From: Ichthyophis bannanicus | Lineage: Eukaryota > Chordata > Amphibia > Gymnophiona > Ichthyophiidae | Assembly (NCBI GenBank): GCA_033557465.1 | Contig: CM066037.1 | Coordinates: forward strand, 512,980,686-513,044,685 | Reading direction: 5' to 3' | DNA: 64,000 nt | Shown here: piece after piece, positions 21,081 to 33,039 of the stretch | How positions within the stretch are numbered: position 1 is the stretch's first letter | Layout of the letters: every line of letters starts with the position of its first letter | Notes under the pieces: model-generated | What the model saw: the letters and a program-made list of their open reading frames with translations, nothing else | Databases searched by the model: none | Told to the model about the DNA's origin: nothing | Made by a program: the position numbers and the translations under genes

Positions 21081-23396
21081 CACAATTGAAGCCTGGAATA
21101 ACAGCCCCAAAACCATTGCTATGCTACCACACAAAAACACATCAAGGAAAAGACCCTCAGCTCCATGGTTCTCGCCCGATCTGCGATCTTCTCTTATGCA
21201 CCTCAGAAGACTCGAAAAACGCTGGCGCCGATCACTGGCCATTGATGATCGTACAGCCTACAATCTCTATTTAGCAACTCACCGTGAAGCAATCACAAAC
21301 AAAAGGAAGCAGTATCACACAGATATGCTCAAAAGATCACTAAACAAACCTCGTGATCTGTTCAACCTAGTAAAATCTTTATCTAATGAACCATCTTCAG
21401 AACAAAAATGTGATATTCACCCACAAGAATTTGCTGATTACTTGCAATCTAAACTCCTACAGACAGATGAGCTACAGAATACAGTTATTCAAGAATCAAC
21501 TTGCCAAAACACCTTATCTTCACTGTCTGCACCCTCAGCTAAACAAATTGAAGACATAATCTCCTCACTCAATACCTCCACCGCTCAAACCGATCCTTGC
21601 CCAGCCTTCTGGATAAAGGACCTTAGAAGTGTATTCAGCCCATTCATTGCAAGAATCATGAACCTTTCTTTCTCAACTGGATCATTCCCATCTGCTCTAA
21701 AGCTCACATCCATCAGACCATTATTAAAAAATTCCAAATTAGACCCTAAAAGGGCTGACTCATACAGGCCTATCGCTAGCATTCCCCTCCTAGCAAAATT
21801 TTTGAAAAAGAGGTGCAACGCCAAATTCAAGACCACATAGACTCCACAGCTCCTCTCGACCACTTTCAACATGGCTTCAGAGAACACCATGGAGTTGAAA
21901 CACTCCTCACCACCCTCCTCAATAACATACTCACCAATATAGACAACATCCGCCAAGGCGTCGTGCTAATCTTCTTAGATATTGCAGCAGCGTTTGATTC
22001 GGTAAATCACGAGATACTCATTACACGATTGAAGGAAAAAGGCATCGGTAGTTCAGCGCTGGAATGGTGCAAATCTTACCTGGACACCAGAATGCAATAT
22101 GTAAAATCTGCAACAGGAGAATCAAACCTTTTCCACCAAAAACAAGGAGTACCACAAGGGTCATCTCTTTCATCTCTCATGTTTAACATCTACATGCAGC
22201 CCATCTGCAATATCATCAGATCTTTCAACGTGGAAGGTATGATATATGCAGACGACATCCTACTTTATATGCCATTTTCTACAATGCAATTGGATCTACT
22301 TCCCATAATAAATTGCTTCAATGCCGTATCAGAGTGGCTCCTCTCACAGAACCTCCGCATCCAACATAAGAAAACTGAGGTTCTCTTTGTTACAAGAGAC
22401 CCTAACTTCATTCCACCAGCACAAATAAGCGTCAAAGGAGCTGATCTATCCACCAAGGAAGCAATAAGATACCTTGGAGTCACACTGGACCACCGTCTCA
22501 ATATGAAATCACACGTTAACAATATAACAAAGGCTGTATACTTCAAGATACGCACACTCAGGCATCTACGCTCATTACTGGACCCAGACGATTTTAGAAC
22601 CATCTTCCAAGCACTCATCCTACCACATTTCGATTTCGCAAATTCAATTCTACAAGGTCTCCCACAATCCACCCTAAGTTCTCTTCAACTTGCCATGAAC
22701 ACTGCTGCAAGGGTTCTACAAGGAGCATCCAGGAGTAGTCACGTGACACCAATTCTCAAACATCTTCACTGGCTCCCGATACAAGGCAGAATCATATTCA
22801 AAACCCTAATTCTCACATACAAGGCCATACATGGTTTATCTGCAAACTCTCTAACTGATCTCACACAAGTTTTACCTCCAACTAGAACCAGAAGAAAAAT
22901 AGCGACAAACACCCTAATAATGCCGAAGGCCATAACAACCTGTAGCCAAGCAACAGCGAACAGAGCCTTCATGTTTTGCGCACCAAAACATTGGAATTCC
23001 CTACCACCCGAAATTCGTGCCATAACCGGCATAGTCCAATTCAGAAAGGCCCTCAAACATAATTTATTCATCAAATACTACCCCACATAATGTGCATAAT
23101 ATTCACCACAAACTTAACAGAATCCCCTCCTTTTCCAAACATTATTGATAATATTACATAAATACTTCTCTCATGTGATCGAATTAGCAGATCAATATTC
23201 TATGTATATAGTTCAATGTATATAGTTTTACCCCCATATTATCCATGTTTATCTTATCCAAATTTATTTTCCTGTTTTATGTAATACCGAACAGCCTGTT
23301 GTTCTGGTCTTTGGTTCTCTGTAAACCGCGCTGATTGTAAATAGCGCGGTATATAAAAAATTGAAATAAATAAATAAATAAATAAAAATAGTGACT
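21081..23396 (+). mobile_element. L2-clade LINE, 5'-truncated, nested in L1 ORF1
   Basis: Begins within the linker after the endonuclease domain and ends in (AAAT)n at about 23367-23396. The 3' end has the family hallmark GTAAACCGCGCTGATT...GCGCGGTATAT. Related copies or tails occur at 30316-30475, 33716-33815 and 59258-60403. L1 ORF1 resumes after the tail. Confidence 0.85.
21121..23090 (+). pseudogene. L2-clade LINE ORF2 C-terminal two thirds (RT), one frameshift
   Basis: The frame 21121-21840 covers the linker and RT start (TDPCPAFWIKDLRS, SIRPLLKNSKLDPK, YRPIASIPLLAKFL). A one-base shift near 21805 moves it into 21813-23090, which has HFQHGFREHHGVETLL, LDIAAAFDSVNHEIL (motif A Asp), GVPQGSSLSSLMFN, MIYADDILLYM (catalytic YADD), HKKTEVLF and RYLGVTLDHRLNM. 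The C-terminal block is HVTPILKHLHWLPIQGR, ending at HWNSLPPEIRA and FRKALKHNLF. Apart from the shift it looks fairly intact. The endonuclease domain is absent. Confidence 0.88.
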
Positions 23397-23665
23397 TTCA
23401 GATAGTGGTTGCTGAAGCTATTTTATAAGAAACAATGTATTGTTTCATGGTTCACTAGTTAGGATATATCCAGATCTCTCTGAGGAAACGCAAAAAGATA
23501 GGCGGGAGTTTCTTCTCCTTCAATCGGGGGTCCAGCAGCTGGGAGGTTTCTTTTTTTTTCTTAAATACCTGTGTGTTTGAATAGATATCGATCTATTTCT
23601 TATTTTTTTTTTTGTGAGCCCTCCCAGCTGCTGGCCTTCGTGAATGCTTGGTGCTTAGAAGCCTC
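23397..23665 (+). pseudogene. L1 ORF1 relic, part 3 (C-terminal domain)
   Basis: After IVTF at 23397 the frame shifts and continues VRIYPDLSEETQKDRREFL (about 23450-23516), a hallmark of the L1 ORF1p C-terminal domain. QSGVQQLGG follows and then, after a T-rich expansion, EPSQLLAFVNAWCLE (about 23617-23660). Several stops. The rest to about 23930 may be the L1 inter-ORF spacer; no ORF2 is visible. Confidence 0.75.
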
Positions 23666-25127
23666 GATCGATTCTCCTGTGGCGTGAACAATTTATAAAA
23701 TACCGGCTGTGATCTCAGTTTTGTATTGCTTGCATTTATTGGAGCATATTTAAATTCTCCTCCCCTCCCCTTGTTTTGTGGGTGAGGGTGAGCATTGTAG
23801 TTCTTATATACCCAGTTTGGGATTTTCTTCCTTTTGTTTTGTTTTGCTCTATTGCTGTACAAGTGTATTCTTGAAGAAATTGGCATAACTAAAAAAATTT
23901 AACCCCCCCCCAAAAACAAAGAAATTGTAAATTAATGAGAGAAAAATAACACAAGCTGATTCTTAATGATGGATGAGAGCAGTGTGCATGAGCAAAGAGA
24001 AATTATCTCAAAGGAGGGAATTGAAGGTGGAAAGAAGATAAAAGATGATGATGCTGTTGGATTGAATGTGGTGAATTTGTGTTTTTATTAGGGGTTTTCA
24101 TTACTGTCTTGGTGAATCTAGAAGACTTAATATTATGTTTATCTTTTTTTGGAATCTTCAGTTCACGTTACCTAACAGATGTTGAGTTCTCGTCTCTGAT
24201 GGATGTGTTTTATGTTTATTGGATATCTGACAATTTTTTCGTTTTGCCAAAAATAGTTGGTGGTCCCAATAACTGAACAAAGAAAACATCACATCCTTTA
24301 AAACTACAGAAGAGAAAAAAATGTATTAAAAAAAATAAAACCGCAGAAGTAGAAAAAGATTTTATGTTGTATCTAAGAAATTGATGTGTAGCACGTTCTG
24401 TTCTGCTTCAGTGGAGGTCAACTTTCTGAACAAAGAACAAAGAGAGCCACAAACGTTTTGGCAAAGGCCCGGTTATGTTTTTCCCCTCTGCAAAGTGCCT
24501 CCTGAAAACCTGCCTGGGCTGAGGCAAACATGGCGTGTTTGAGCTGTCATACTGATAAAGCACAGAATTTTAAGATAAGGTAACAATAGCGATTTGCACC
24601 AAAGTATTTAAAATACACAAACGTGCTAAACTCACAGTTGTAGATATGGCATGTGTATGATTTGCTGTTAGCTAGTATAGATTCATGTAGTTGTGATAGA
24701 TTGCAGAACTAATTTTTTTAGTTAGTTTATGGTTAACCCAAAATCAAATCACTAACAGCTATAGTCAAATGTTCATTTCAAAGAAGCTTGAGAACATCGC
24801 TATAAATCATAACTACTGGTAGTCTTTAGACTTTCTGACAATGCTTTAATGCTTTGTGCTTATAATACTATAGGGAAAATGTACCATTTGCACACGTTAA
24901 AATGTATTTTTATATGTTTGCAGGTCTCCCACGTCTCAATGTTTCCCATTGCAATGCAATGCAATGCAATGTGTGCCTTCGAGTCAACGGTATCTATAAG
25001 TTTAGTGTGCAGTCCGGTTTTCCTCTCAGCATTTGAAACGTCGTGCTTCTATTGCTGATGAGCCGGTTGACCTTTGATTTTATTTCTGAAATTTATCAAC
25101 CACCCAATCTTAACCAAAAATCAAGGC
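23666..25127. other. No gene recognised; AT-rich, short satellite-like run
   Basis: The first 250 bases may be L1 spacer. A GCAAT repeat lies at about 24951-24972. The remaining short frames show no domain. I see no further element. Confidence 0.45.
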
Positions 25128-25320
25128 AAAGGATTTTTTATCCTTATTCATTTTATTTGGGTTTAGCTCACGCCTGTCCAGAAATAGTTCTAGGCAAGTT
25201 ACAATCAGATACAGTAGATATTTCCCTGTCCTGGAGGTCTTATAATCTACTTGTACTTGAGGTAGTGGAGGACTATGTGACTTGCCCAAGGTCGCCTGTT
25301 GGAATGTTCAAAGAAGTAGC
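25128..25320 (-). mobile_element. tRNA-derived SINE, 3' part
   Basis: On the minus strand this reads ACCTTGGGCAAGTCACAT...AAGTACAAGTAGATTATAAG...GTAACTTGCCTAGAAC...GTGAGCTAAACCC. It matches the body of the SINE at 37440-37636. The tRNA-like head (B box) is mostly lost. AT-rich tail at 25128-25140. Confidence 0.6.
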
Positions 25321-25735
25321 TATTAACAAATAGACAAAGGCTTGCTACCTTGCTTGTACATTTCAGATGATGTTCTGTTATTATCTTTCTGGATTTTATA
25401 TTAATGACGAAATATGTGTCTCATTACGTCAGTGTGTTACTATTGCTTCTCATAGCCACAACAGTTAAAAAAAAAATTAAAAAAAAAGCGGTAGCTGGAT
25501 TAACAGTTCCATCTGCAAAACTATATATTCTGTGCCTTAAAGTAATGAATAATGTTCTTTTGGTAGGTGAAAAGTCAATAAAATTGAGAAGAAAAATGGC
25601 CGTATCTTTTACCATATGACAGAACTGTGTAGTAATTGAGAGAGTGCATGGTTTCCTAAGCTTTTCAAGCCCATGGCACCCCTAACCAACTGAATAAGAC
25701 TTCAATGGAGGAGGCTTAGTTCATTTACACCCTCT
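25321..25735. other. No gene recognised
   Basis: AT-rich DNA with an A-rich run at 25466-25490. The small frames (25404-25619 and opposite) have low-complexity Lys runs and no domain. Confidence 0.45.
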
Positions 25736-26250
25736 GGAAGGCTACCTTCTATTTCATTGGTTTTCTCGTTCCCGGCTGTTTGTTCAATGCCGCCTTCTCC
25801 CCCAGTGGATCAAGGAGGATTTAACCTGGTGGCTACAGCCTTACCACTTGATGGACAGGATGCCTCTAGAAGCTCCAAGTTGTGTGATAGCAGCAATGCC
25901 AGCCTGTGATTCTGATCTCTTTCTTAGAGGAGCATTTCTGAGCAGATCTCTTACTGCGTCTGTTGGACTTGAAAATGACAATGGTGTGAGGTATCTGGAG
26001 CTTACTAGTTCCTTCCATAGGTCAAACTATCTGTCCTATTCACTGGTCCAAGGAAAGGACAGGCAAGTCCTCAATTGCCCACGAGATTAAGGAGTCTATT
26101 AGTTCAGCCTACCACCTGGGTGGAAAGCAGGTGCGGAAGAAGTCCATGCTCATTCCACCAATATAAGGTGGCTATCTGGTCCTCATTGAGTACCTTTTAT
26201 GAGCCACTACAAGTTGCATGTGGGAGCTGGAGTGGATGGCTTAATACTTT
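25736..26250 (+). pseudogene. DIRS-like remnant: RNase H start joined to YR C-terminus
   Basis: At about 25805-25880 the frame reads WIKEDLTWWLQPYHLMDRMP, which corresponds to the WW...L..G.PF block that opens RNase H in DIRS elements. Near 26160-26230 the frames read YKVAIWSSLSTF, then MSHYKLHVGAG. This matches the YR C-terminus, with the Trp of ATWSS and the Tyr of HY.L. The parts between, over 1.5 kb in intact elements, are reduced to about 280 bp, so there is a large internal deletion. Many stops. Confidence 0.5.
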
Positions 26251-26654
26251 TAAAGAGTTTTTCAGTCTTGCTAACTGCTTGGGAAGTATCATACCAGCTT
26301 CTCTCAGTGCTGCACCAGCAATTGTACTGTAGCAGTGATGATATCACTGAAAGTTGCTCTGGTCTGCTTCCACCTGCTATCTAAGGACTGGTTTAGCAGG
26401 ATTCAGGAAAAGAAAGTTTGCAGATATGGAAAATTTCTCCTCCTACAATATGGCATTCGTTTTATTTGACAAATTATTCTTATTGGGTTGTGATATTCTT
26501 ATTGGACATTCACCAGATGCTACTAAGGGAATTGTATGTTATTTCAATGTTCTACTAAAACACGTGTCTTTCAAAATTATATATAGTCCCCATTTAAGAA
26601 TTTGAGGTTAGCAGTTGGGTGTTCTATGGTTTGGTTCAGCAATTATAGTTGTCA
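26251..26654. other. No gene recognised
   Basis: The frame 26354-26605 is AT-rich and shows no motif. Nothing else identified. Confidence 0.4.
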
Positions 26655-26760
26655 GTCAATTATACTATAAGTTCTTACGAACAGGGACTGTGTCTTATGT
26701 CACTGTACAGCACTCCATATGTCTTGTAGCACTATGCAAATGTTTAGTAGTAGTTATAGG
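26655..26760 (+). mobile_element. L2-type LINE/SINE 3' end fragment
   Basis: Reads AAGTTCTTACGAACAGGGAC...GTACAGCACTCCATATG...GTAGCACTATGCAAATG, then AGTAGTAG. The same 3' end closes the L2 copy at 6490-7935. Confidence 0.6.
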
Positions 26761-27484
26761 AAATCTTTCATCTTTGTTGGCTTAGGTTGGTGTATGGGAT
26801 TGTTTTGTAATTTTATTATAATCTAAAGTTTCTTACAATTGTGTAATTTAGTATGTATATGATTTTATAATGTGTATTTCCTTTATTGTAATCTGCTATT
26901 AATTAGTTGGGATAAAGGAGATTATAAAAATTCAAATTAAGTAGATGGCCATTTAGCAGATAAGGCTAATTCTTACCCTGAAGCATATTTATCCAGGAAA
27001 GAAACAGGACATTGTTTCAAATACTGCAGGGTATGTACCAATACGACTGCTGTATATTTCTATAGTGCTACTTAACATACATAGCACTATACATATTTTC
27101 AGAAGAGACAATTGAGAGCATGTTTAAGATAGTTTCATTTTTAATCTTTTCTTGGTGGACTTCCAGATTATCTGAAAGAGCTGTTGGCTTCCTGTTCTTC
27201 TAGTTGATTCTTGATAATATCTGGCTTTTTTGCTTGATGTCCTGTCCTTGAAAATAACTGTTGAAAGCCAGCTGTGAGCAGGCCTTTCAGTGTATTGGTC
27301 AGGTAATTTGGAATCAACTGCTTTTAGAAGCCCAGAAATTGTAGGATTACCTGGCCTTTTGTAGATTAGTTAAGACTTGGTTCTTCAGAAAGACCTTTAT
27401 GTTACAGAACTTTTAGTTCTTAAGTTTTTATTTTTATGTTATCGTTTTGGGAACTTGTGTTTTTTTATTTATGGTTTAAAATAA
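26761..27484. other. Mostly unassigned; possible LINE C-terminal scrap at 27335-27400
   Basis: At about 27359-27400 the plus frame reads CRLVKTWFFRKTFML, similar to the Leu-Lys-Thr-Trp-Leu-Phe ending common at LINE ORF2 C-termini. The remainder has no recognisable content. Confidence 0.35.
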
Positions 27485-28112
27485 ATCCTTAAGAAATATA
27501 AGCCTGAAATCTCAAGAAAACAACAAAATGGAAAAGGAGCAGTAAACTACCATCTTGGAAGCCCAGACCAACTGTATTCCATGCTTTAGGAAAAGTGGAA
27601 GGAAGTACAAAAAACTGCCAGCATGGTTTAAAGGTGAGGTCAGAGAAACTGTTGTAGCCCAAAAAGCATCTTTTAGGAAATGGAAAAAGTGCCAAATGAA
27701 CAAAACTGGAAACATAAGCACTGGCAAGTTAGATGGCAAGGCATTGATATGGCAGGCAGAGAGAGAGAATTTGAAAAAAAAGCTTGCTGTGGAAGCAAAC
27801 ATGCATGAAAAAGTTTTTAAGTACATTTGTAGTAAAAAACCTGTGAGAGTCAGTTGAAGGGGATAGAAGGGTAAAAAGGGCACTAAGAGGGGACAAGGCC
27901 ATAGCAGAGAGACTGAATGAGTTCTTTGCTTTGGTCTTTACTGAAGATGATGTAGGGAAGTTACCCATGCCTGAAATGGTATTTAAAGGTGATGCAGTGG
28001 AAGAATGGAAAGAAATATTGATAAACCAGGAAGATGTATTATAACTGTTTGATAAACTAAAGAGTAACAAATCACTTGGACCAGATGGTATACATCCAAG
28101 AGTGTTGATCCA
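27485..28112 (+). pseudogene. CR1 LINE fragment upstream of RT palm
   Basis: Matches the CR1 copy at 49256 onward: KASFRKWKKCQMNKTG, then RALRGDKAIAERLNEFFA, then FTEDDVGKLP, ending GPDGIHPRVL. Two stops and shifts occur. It stops abruptly at 28112, where a minus-strand LINE fragment begins. Confidence 0.75.
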
Positions 28113-28114
28113 GA

Positions 28115-28445
28115 GGTGTGTGCCTGTCATTGTGGTTCTGCAGGTGTTGGATACTATTCTTTGTTATTTTTGTAGTGAAGGGATTGGCTCCATATGAGTC
28201 TGTTGGAAGAGGGGTCTTCTATGTCTGCTGTTGGATTTTTTAGAATAGGGCGGACTGAGGCCATTTTCAGCTCTTTAGGTAGATAACACTGTTTGAAGGA
28301 GAGTTGTGCAAGTTTATATATGACTAGAGATAAGTCTGATCTGGCTATATTGGTCCAGCTGACAGGGCATGGTTCAGAGGAGAGGTAGTGGTGTTAAGGT
28401 TGGTGATTGTGCTCTTGTATTGTTTGATATTGAGTCAAAGGCTAG
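28115..28445 (-). pseudogene. L2-clade LINE fragment (start of RT)
   Basis: On the minus strand, about 28360-28230 reads LAQLSFKQCYLPKELKMASV then RPILKN, aligning with IMNLSFSTGSFPSALKLTSI of the LINE at 21081-23396. No other domain remains. Confidence 0.6.
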
Positions 28446-28464
28446 CCATTGTCTGTTGGAGGAT

Positions 28465-28640
28465 GTAACATAGTATATGATGGCAGATAAAGACCAGTAT
28501 GATCCATCTAGTCTGCCCAGCAAGGTGGCAAGAGCAGGTGCCTCTGCTGCTTCGTGCAGGTCACCCCTCCGTATGCCTTTGCTTAGGGGTGTACCAACCG
28601 CTCTGTGTAGGTCACCCCTTATTTGTTGAAATAGTTATGT
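28465..28640 (-). mobile_element. CR1-like 3' end fragment
   Basis: Contains AACATAGTATATGATGGCAG and ATCCATCTAGTCTGCCCAG, the complement of a CR1-style 3' end. Same type as 5096-5186 but extending further. Confidence 0.55.
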
Positions 28641-28929
28641 TTATTTCACACTAACTCAAGACTCTCAGTTTTGCTTGTCCCCGTACCTCCAAGCTTGCTT
28701 TTGCTCTTGCTGTCTCTCCCTACCCCTACTGCAAGAAGAGGAGAGAGTGCGCATAAATCGTGTCATCGTCCTTTGCCGTCCGTATTCCGAGTGCTGATGT
28801 GAACCGCAGGAGACACCATACTGCTGCATGGTTCAAGTTGGCAGTTGGGCTCTTCTGGAAGGCAGAGGAGGGGAAGGCAGAGTGATGTGCAGCTACACAT
28901 CTTTCTCTTGCTTTAATATTGGATCCTCT
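28641..28929. other. No gene recognised
   Basis: Unassigned; a short C-rich run occurs at about 28938-28951. May be the decayed 5' part of the old DIRS element that follows. Confidence 0.35.
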
Positions 28930-28974
28930 TTCTGTCCCCCCCCCCCCCCCTCCACCAAACTATATTACACTGGC

Positions 28975-29430
28975 AGACCTACAAGACCAGTCTACAACAA
29001 GTGTCCCTTTATTTCCAATGGAATACCATTTCTTCTAACTGCAGATGCATCAAACATGGGCTGGGGAGTTCACCATACATAGGAAATGTGGTTGAAGTCC
29101 AAGAAATTTCTCTACAGCAATCACTTGCAGCTCCAAGCAATGTACTGTGCCATGGGAATCATCATTCATCTGTTCCAGAGCACATCAACTTTAATTGAAA
29201 CAGACAACCAAGTAGCTATGCTTTCTGAGGAGAAAAGGCATCTTTGCCGAGAAGCAGCAACAGATTTGGCTTTCTCATAACCAGTTGCATCCAAGTACAA
29301 ACTGCTTATACTCCCTCTGTTCAGAACGATTAGCTGACAAGCTCAGCACTGTTCTCTAATCTCACTAGTGCTCTCTAGTTGCAGCAACCTTGTAGACCAT
29401 CGTTCAGAAGTGGAAGATCATTTAGGTCAT
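28975..29430 (+). pseudogene. Old DIRS RNase H remnant
   Basis: The frame reads FLLTADASNMGWGVH (first Asp, about 29035), then IETDNQVAML (about 29200) and, after a shift, CSERLADKLSTVL (about 29325), matching the TDAS, QTDNQV and LADKLSR motifs of B1. Several stops. Confidence 0.7.
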
Positions 29431-29432
29431 CT

Positions 29433-31010
29433 TCAGCATCAGCAATAATGAGAAATTACCTATCTACTTTTTGTCAAATTTCCCTGAAGGCCATGAGGCA
29501 GTTTACAGCAATAAAAATGTTCATATAAAAATTCAGCATACTTAGTCACTTAAAAGCAATTGCAAAAAAAACACACTTTATAGCATACATTCATGTCTAC
29601 TAATATCTTTGTAGCAGATTCTACAAAGATTGACCTTGGCAAGAGACTGCCCTATGCCATCTGAATATCAGTAGGTATCTGGATGGCAGAGCTTAAGTTT
29701 TAGAAGGGAACATATTTTGGTTATATGACAAAAATAAACAGGGAGGGCCTTTCCCTGGAAGATCTTGATACATTAACTGATAAACAGAGTAATATGCAGT
29801 AGTAAGAAATGGCAGCATGGTAACCAGTTAGGTTTTCAGCACTGATTTAATATGTTCATGCCTCTTAGTTGCCAAAATACATGCTGCCATATTTTGTACC
29901 TGTTGCTTTCTCTGTAATGGACATTTAGGACAAACAAAATTAAGTGAATAACAATCTAGATGTACTTTAATCAAAGCATAGATTTCAATAAAAAAAATCT
30001 GACTTTTCCAGATAGGGGTGTAAATATTAAATATTCAACAGATAAGACAGGGCTACACAGCTGAACTTATGGGCTTTTTCCACATTATAAACAAATTTAT
30101 CCAAATCTCCAAAAGCATCACCATCTCCTTAAGGATCAACAAATGGACTTCTCTTGCCCTTAAATTTAGTTGAGAGTATTTGAGGCCTTCAAACCCACTG
30201 AATTTTGTTTTGGACTGGTTTAACTTGAGCTTATTTTGGGTTAGCCATTGATTTAATTTACAGATTCTCTCTATACTCTCCTCTCTGAGCATACAATATG
30301 TCTAGATATCATAAATAGTAAATAGTAAATAGTTACCCCTGTTATCCCAGTTATTTGCCCTGTTATCTGTGAACTCATACGTGTTAATTGTACTGAGCAT
30401 TTTTGTTCCATGTAAACCGCGCTGATGCTGAATAGTGCGGTATAGAAGAGACTTTAAATAAATAAATAAATAAGCATATGGCATATATTTAACCTGTGCT
30501 TTATCGAAGACCCATACAAGAGGCTGAATATACAAATTAAAGAGAATTGGGAACAGAATTGAACCATGTAGAATCCAGATCTTGGCAATCAGAGTTATCA
30601 GTCCATGCTCATTGGACCTGCTGCACTTTCTCCTAAAAATTAAGGAAACCACTCCAAAACAAGGCCCATAATTCCACAGGTGTGGCTTCTAGATAGCAAT
30701 ATCTCATGATCGAACAGTCTTAGCCTACATCAAGGTTTCTTTAAAGATTGTCTAACTGGGATGATAAGGCAGTCCTTGCTATGTACAGCCTGGAACCTGG
30801 ACTGTCCCACTGGTGATAAGTGACTTCCTCATAATCCACTAACTGAATAGCAATTAGCTTTTCTCTTAACTTGCCTATAAAAGTTAAATGTGAGATAACC
30901 TGGAAGGAACTACTATCCTCAGCTGTAGAAAGTCTTAATTTCAACAGACTACTAGCCAATGGACCTTCACCAATTGAAAAATTAATTATGGGCAGCTGAG
31001 AGGGTATAAT
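29433..31010 (-). pseudogene. Minus-strand L2-clade LINE inserted in old DIRS
   Basis: Minus-strand frames include the equivalents of GSILFPILFNLYIQPL (about 30580-30530), a degenerate YADD (YAYLF, about 30480), LNQWLTQNKLKLNQSKTKF (about 30255-30200), and QNMAACILATKR near 29880. It is split by the plus-strand LINE tail at 30316-30475. Confidence 0.7.
30316..30475 (+). mobile_element. 5'-truncated L2-family LINE tail
   Basis: Ends GTAAACCGCGCTGATG...TAGTGCGGTATAGAAG followed by (TAAA)n, the same 3' end as the LINE at 21081-23396. It has no coding part and lies inside the minus-strand LINE. Confidence 0.75.
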
Positions 31011-31640
31011 GTGTTTCTAAGTTATCAGCCTTGCTAGAGGAACATTATCCAGAGGAGACCCACTCATTTTAATGCTAGCTAGCACAGACCTCTCTTGCTT
31101 TCTGATACCGCAGCAAAGGAATTCAGAAATAACTGAGGCTCCTCCTCCATATTTAAAATCTCGCTTGCCTGCACCTCATATTCATTATAGTGTACAGTCA
31201 ATATTACTTTGCAATACTATCTGTGATGTAACTGATATGTTGAGCCATTTGATCCTAGTGGGTTTTGCAACAAATTAACAATCTTTCAAGCCTCTTGCCG
31301 TTTGCTCACCTTTCTGTTTTTGCAAAATATAACTTCTTATACTCTCTAAAGTTCTGATTATAAAACTTTACATGCTGCCTATATTCCTCTTTATCTTCTT
31401 TCCACCCCCCCCCCCTCCATATTGCTCTATCCAACCACCTAATCCTGGCAATTCTCATTCACTTGTAGCAAAGAAAACTCCTGCGCAAAATTTCACAAAT
31501 GGTGCCAAATCAGATCTGGTTTCCTTTTTCAATAGGACTGACAGTTCTACTACCAGGGACATTCTAAAGATTTCTAACTTTAATCACTCCAGACAAGGGG
31601 TTATCTTTCATCCAAAGCTGAAGTCCTTAGTCCTCACAGT
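31011..31640 (+). other. Old DIRS inter-domain sequence
   Basis: Mostly unrecognisable. A frame at about 31575-31635 (SRQGVIFHPKLKSLVL) matches the end of the post-RNase H domain in B1 (DQGSLLHPNLRSLSL). A C run occurs at about 31406-31417. Confidence 0.45.
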
Positions 31641-31774
31641 ATGAAAATTGTAAACCATTTAATCTTTACTCTAGGTCTTCCAAGGCCTATCCAATGCATA
31701 CTACTAGATGCAAGAAACTGTCCCTCAACGAACTTAACATTTTCAAGAGGAAAGGGTTTCCATCTGGTGCTTTA
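31641..31774 (+). pseudogene. Old DIRS YR N-terminal scrap
   Basis: The frame reads IQCILLDARNCPSTNL, aligning with VKDILHASRKPSTRR of family A, followed by a decayed WKRFTIWC equivalent. CR1 is inserted directly after. Confidence 0.5.
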
Positions 31775-32877
31775 TGAATGGAGAAAGGTGAATAGTGGTG
31801 TACCCCAGGGATCTGTGCTGGGTCCGCTGCTTTTTGACATATTCATAAATGACCTGGAAAGTGGAATAACGAGTGAGGCTATCAAATTTGCAGATGACAC
31901 AAAACTATTTAAAGTTGTTAAAACCCAAGAGGATTGTGGAAAATTGCAAGAAGATCTTGATAAATTGGAAGACTGGGCATCAAAATGGCAGATGAAATTT
32001 AATGTGGACAAGTGCAAGGGTATGCACCTAGGGAAGAACAACCCAAACTATGGTTACACGATGCAAGGTTCCACATTAGGAACCACCACCCAGGAAAAAG
32101 ATTTAGGCGTCATTGTGGATAACATGTTAAAACCCTCGGCCCAGTGTACAGCGGCAGCCAAGAGAGCAAATAGAATGCTAGGCATCATAAGGAAAGGAAT
32201 GGAAAATAAAACAAAAGATATTATAATGCCCCTATATCGTTCCATGGTGAGACCGCACCTTGAATATTGTGTGCAATTCTGGTCGCCGTGTCTTAAAAAG
32301 GATATAGCGATTTTAGAAAAGGTTCAGAGAAGAGCCACCAAAATGGTAAAGGGGATGGAAGGATACTCCTATGAAGAAAGGCTAAAAAGGTTAGGGCTCC
32401 TTAACCTGGAAAAGAGACGGCTGAGGGGAGATATGATAGAAGTCTATAAATTAATGAACGGAGTGGAACGGGTAAACGTAGATCGATTGTTTACCTTATC
32501 AGAATATAGAAAGACTAGGGGACACGCAATGAAGCTACAGGTTAAACTATTTAAGACTAATAAAAGAAAATATTTTTTCACTCAACGTGTAATCAAACTC
32601 TGGAATTTGTTACCGGAGGATGTAGTAAAGGCTGTTAGTGTAGCTGGGTTTAAAAAAGGTTTGGACAAGTTCCTGGAGGAAAGGTCCATAAACCATTATT
32701 AAAAAGGGACCCAGGATATCAATGCTTGAACCAATACAAGCATTGTGGAACCTGTGTCTCTTGGGGAAACTGCTAGGTACGTATGACCTAGATTGGCCAC
32801 TGTTGGAAACAGAATACTGGGCTTGATGGACCTTGGTCTGACCCAGTATGGCATATCTTATGTTCTTATGTTCTTAA
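31775..32877 (+). mobile_element. CR1 LINE, 5'-truncated, RT C-terminal half and 3' end
   Basis: An open frame to 32702 encodes SGVPQGSVLGPLLFDIFIN, KFADDTKLFKVV (catalytic FADD), KWQMKFNVDKCKGMHLGKN, EKDLGVIVDNML, MPLYRSMVRPHLEYCVQFW and KFLEERSINHY. The 3' UTR ends GATGGACCTTGGTCTGACCC and ATGTTCTTATGTTCTTA, the CR1 octamer tail. This part has no stop, so it is one of the younger CR1 copies, but it lacks the 5' half and cannot be autonomous. Confidence 0.9.
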
Positions 32878-33039
32878 TGGTCATAACCATGTTCTTATCT
32901 GCCTATCACCCCATTTTACAATAATTATACCACTTATATCATATTGCATTCCAAACACATTCTACTAGGGGCATCTTTTGCTCTTTCTGCATATTGTGTC
33001 CAACCTGATAGTCCTCTGTTTTCAATGTCCCATCATTTC

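Noticed and set aside
24940..24975. GCAAT repeat as a regulatory array
   Set aside because: Only about five units, so a short microsatellite is the simpler reading.
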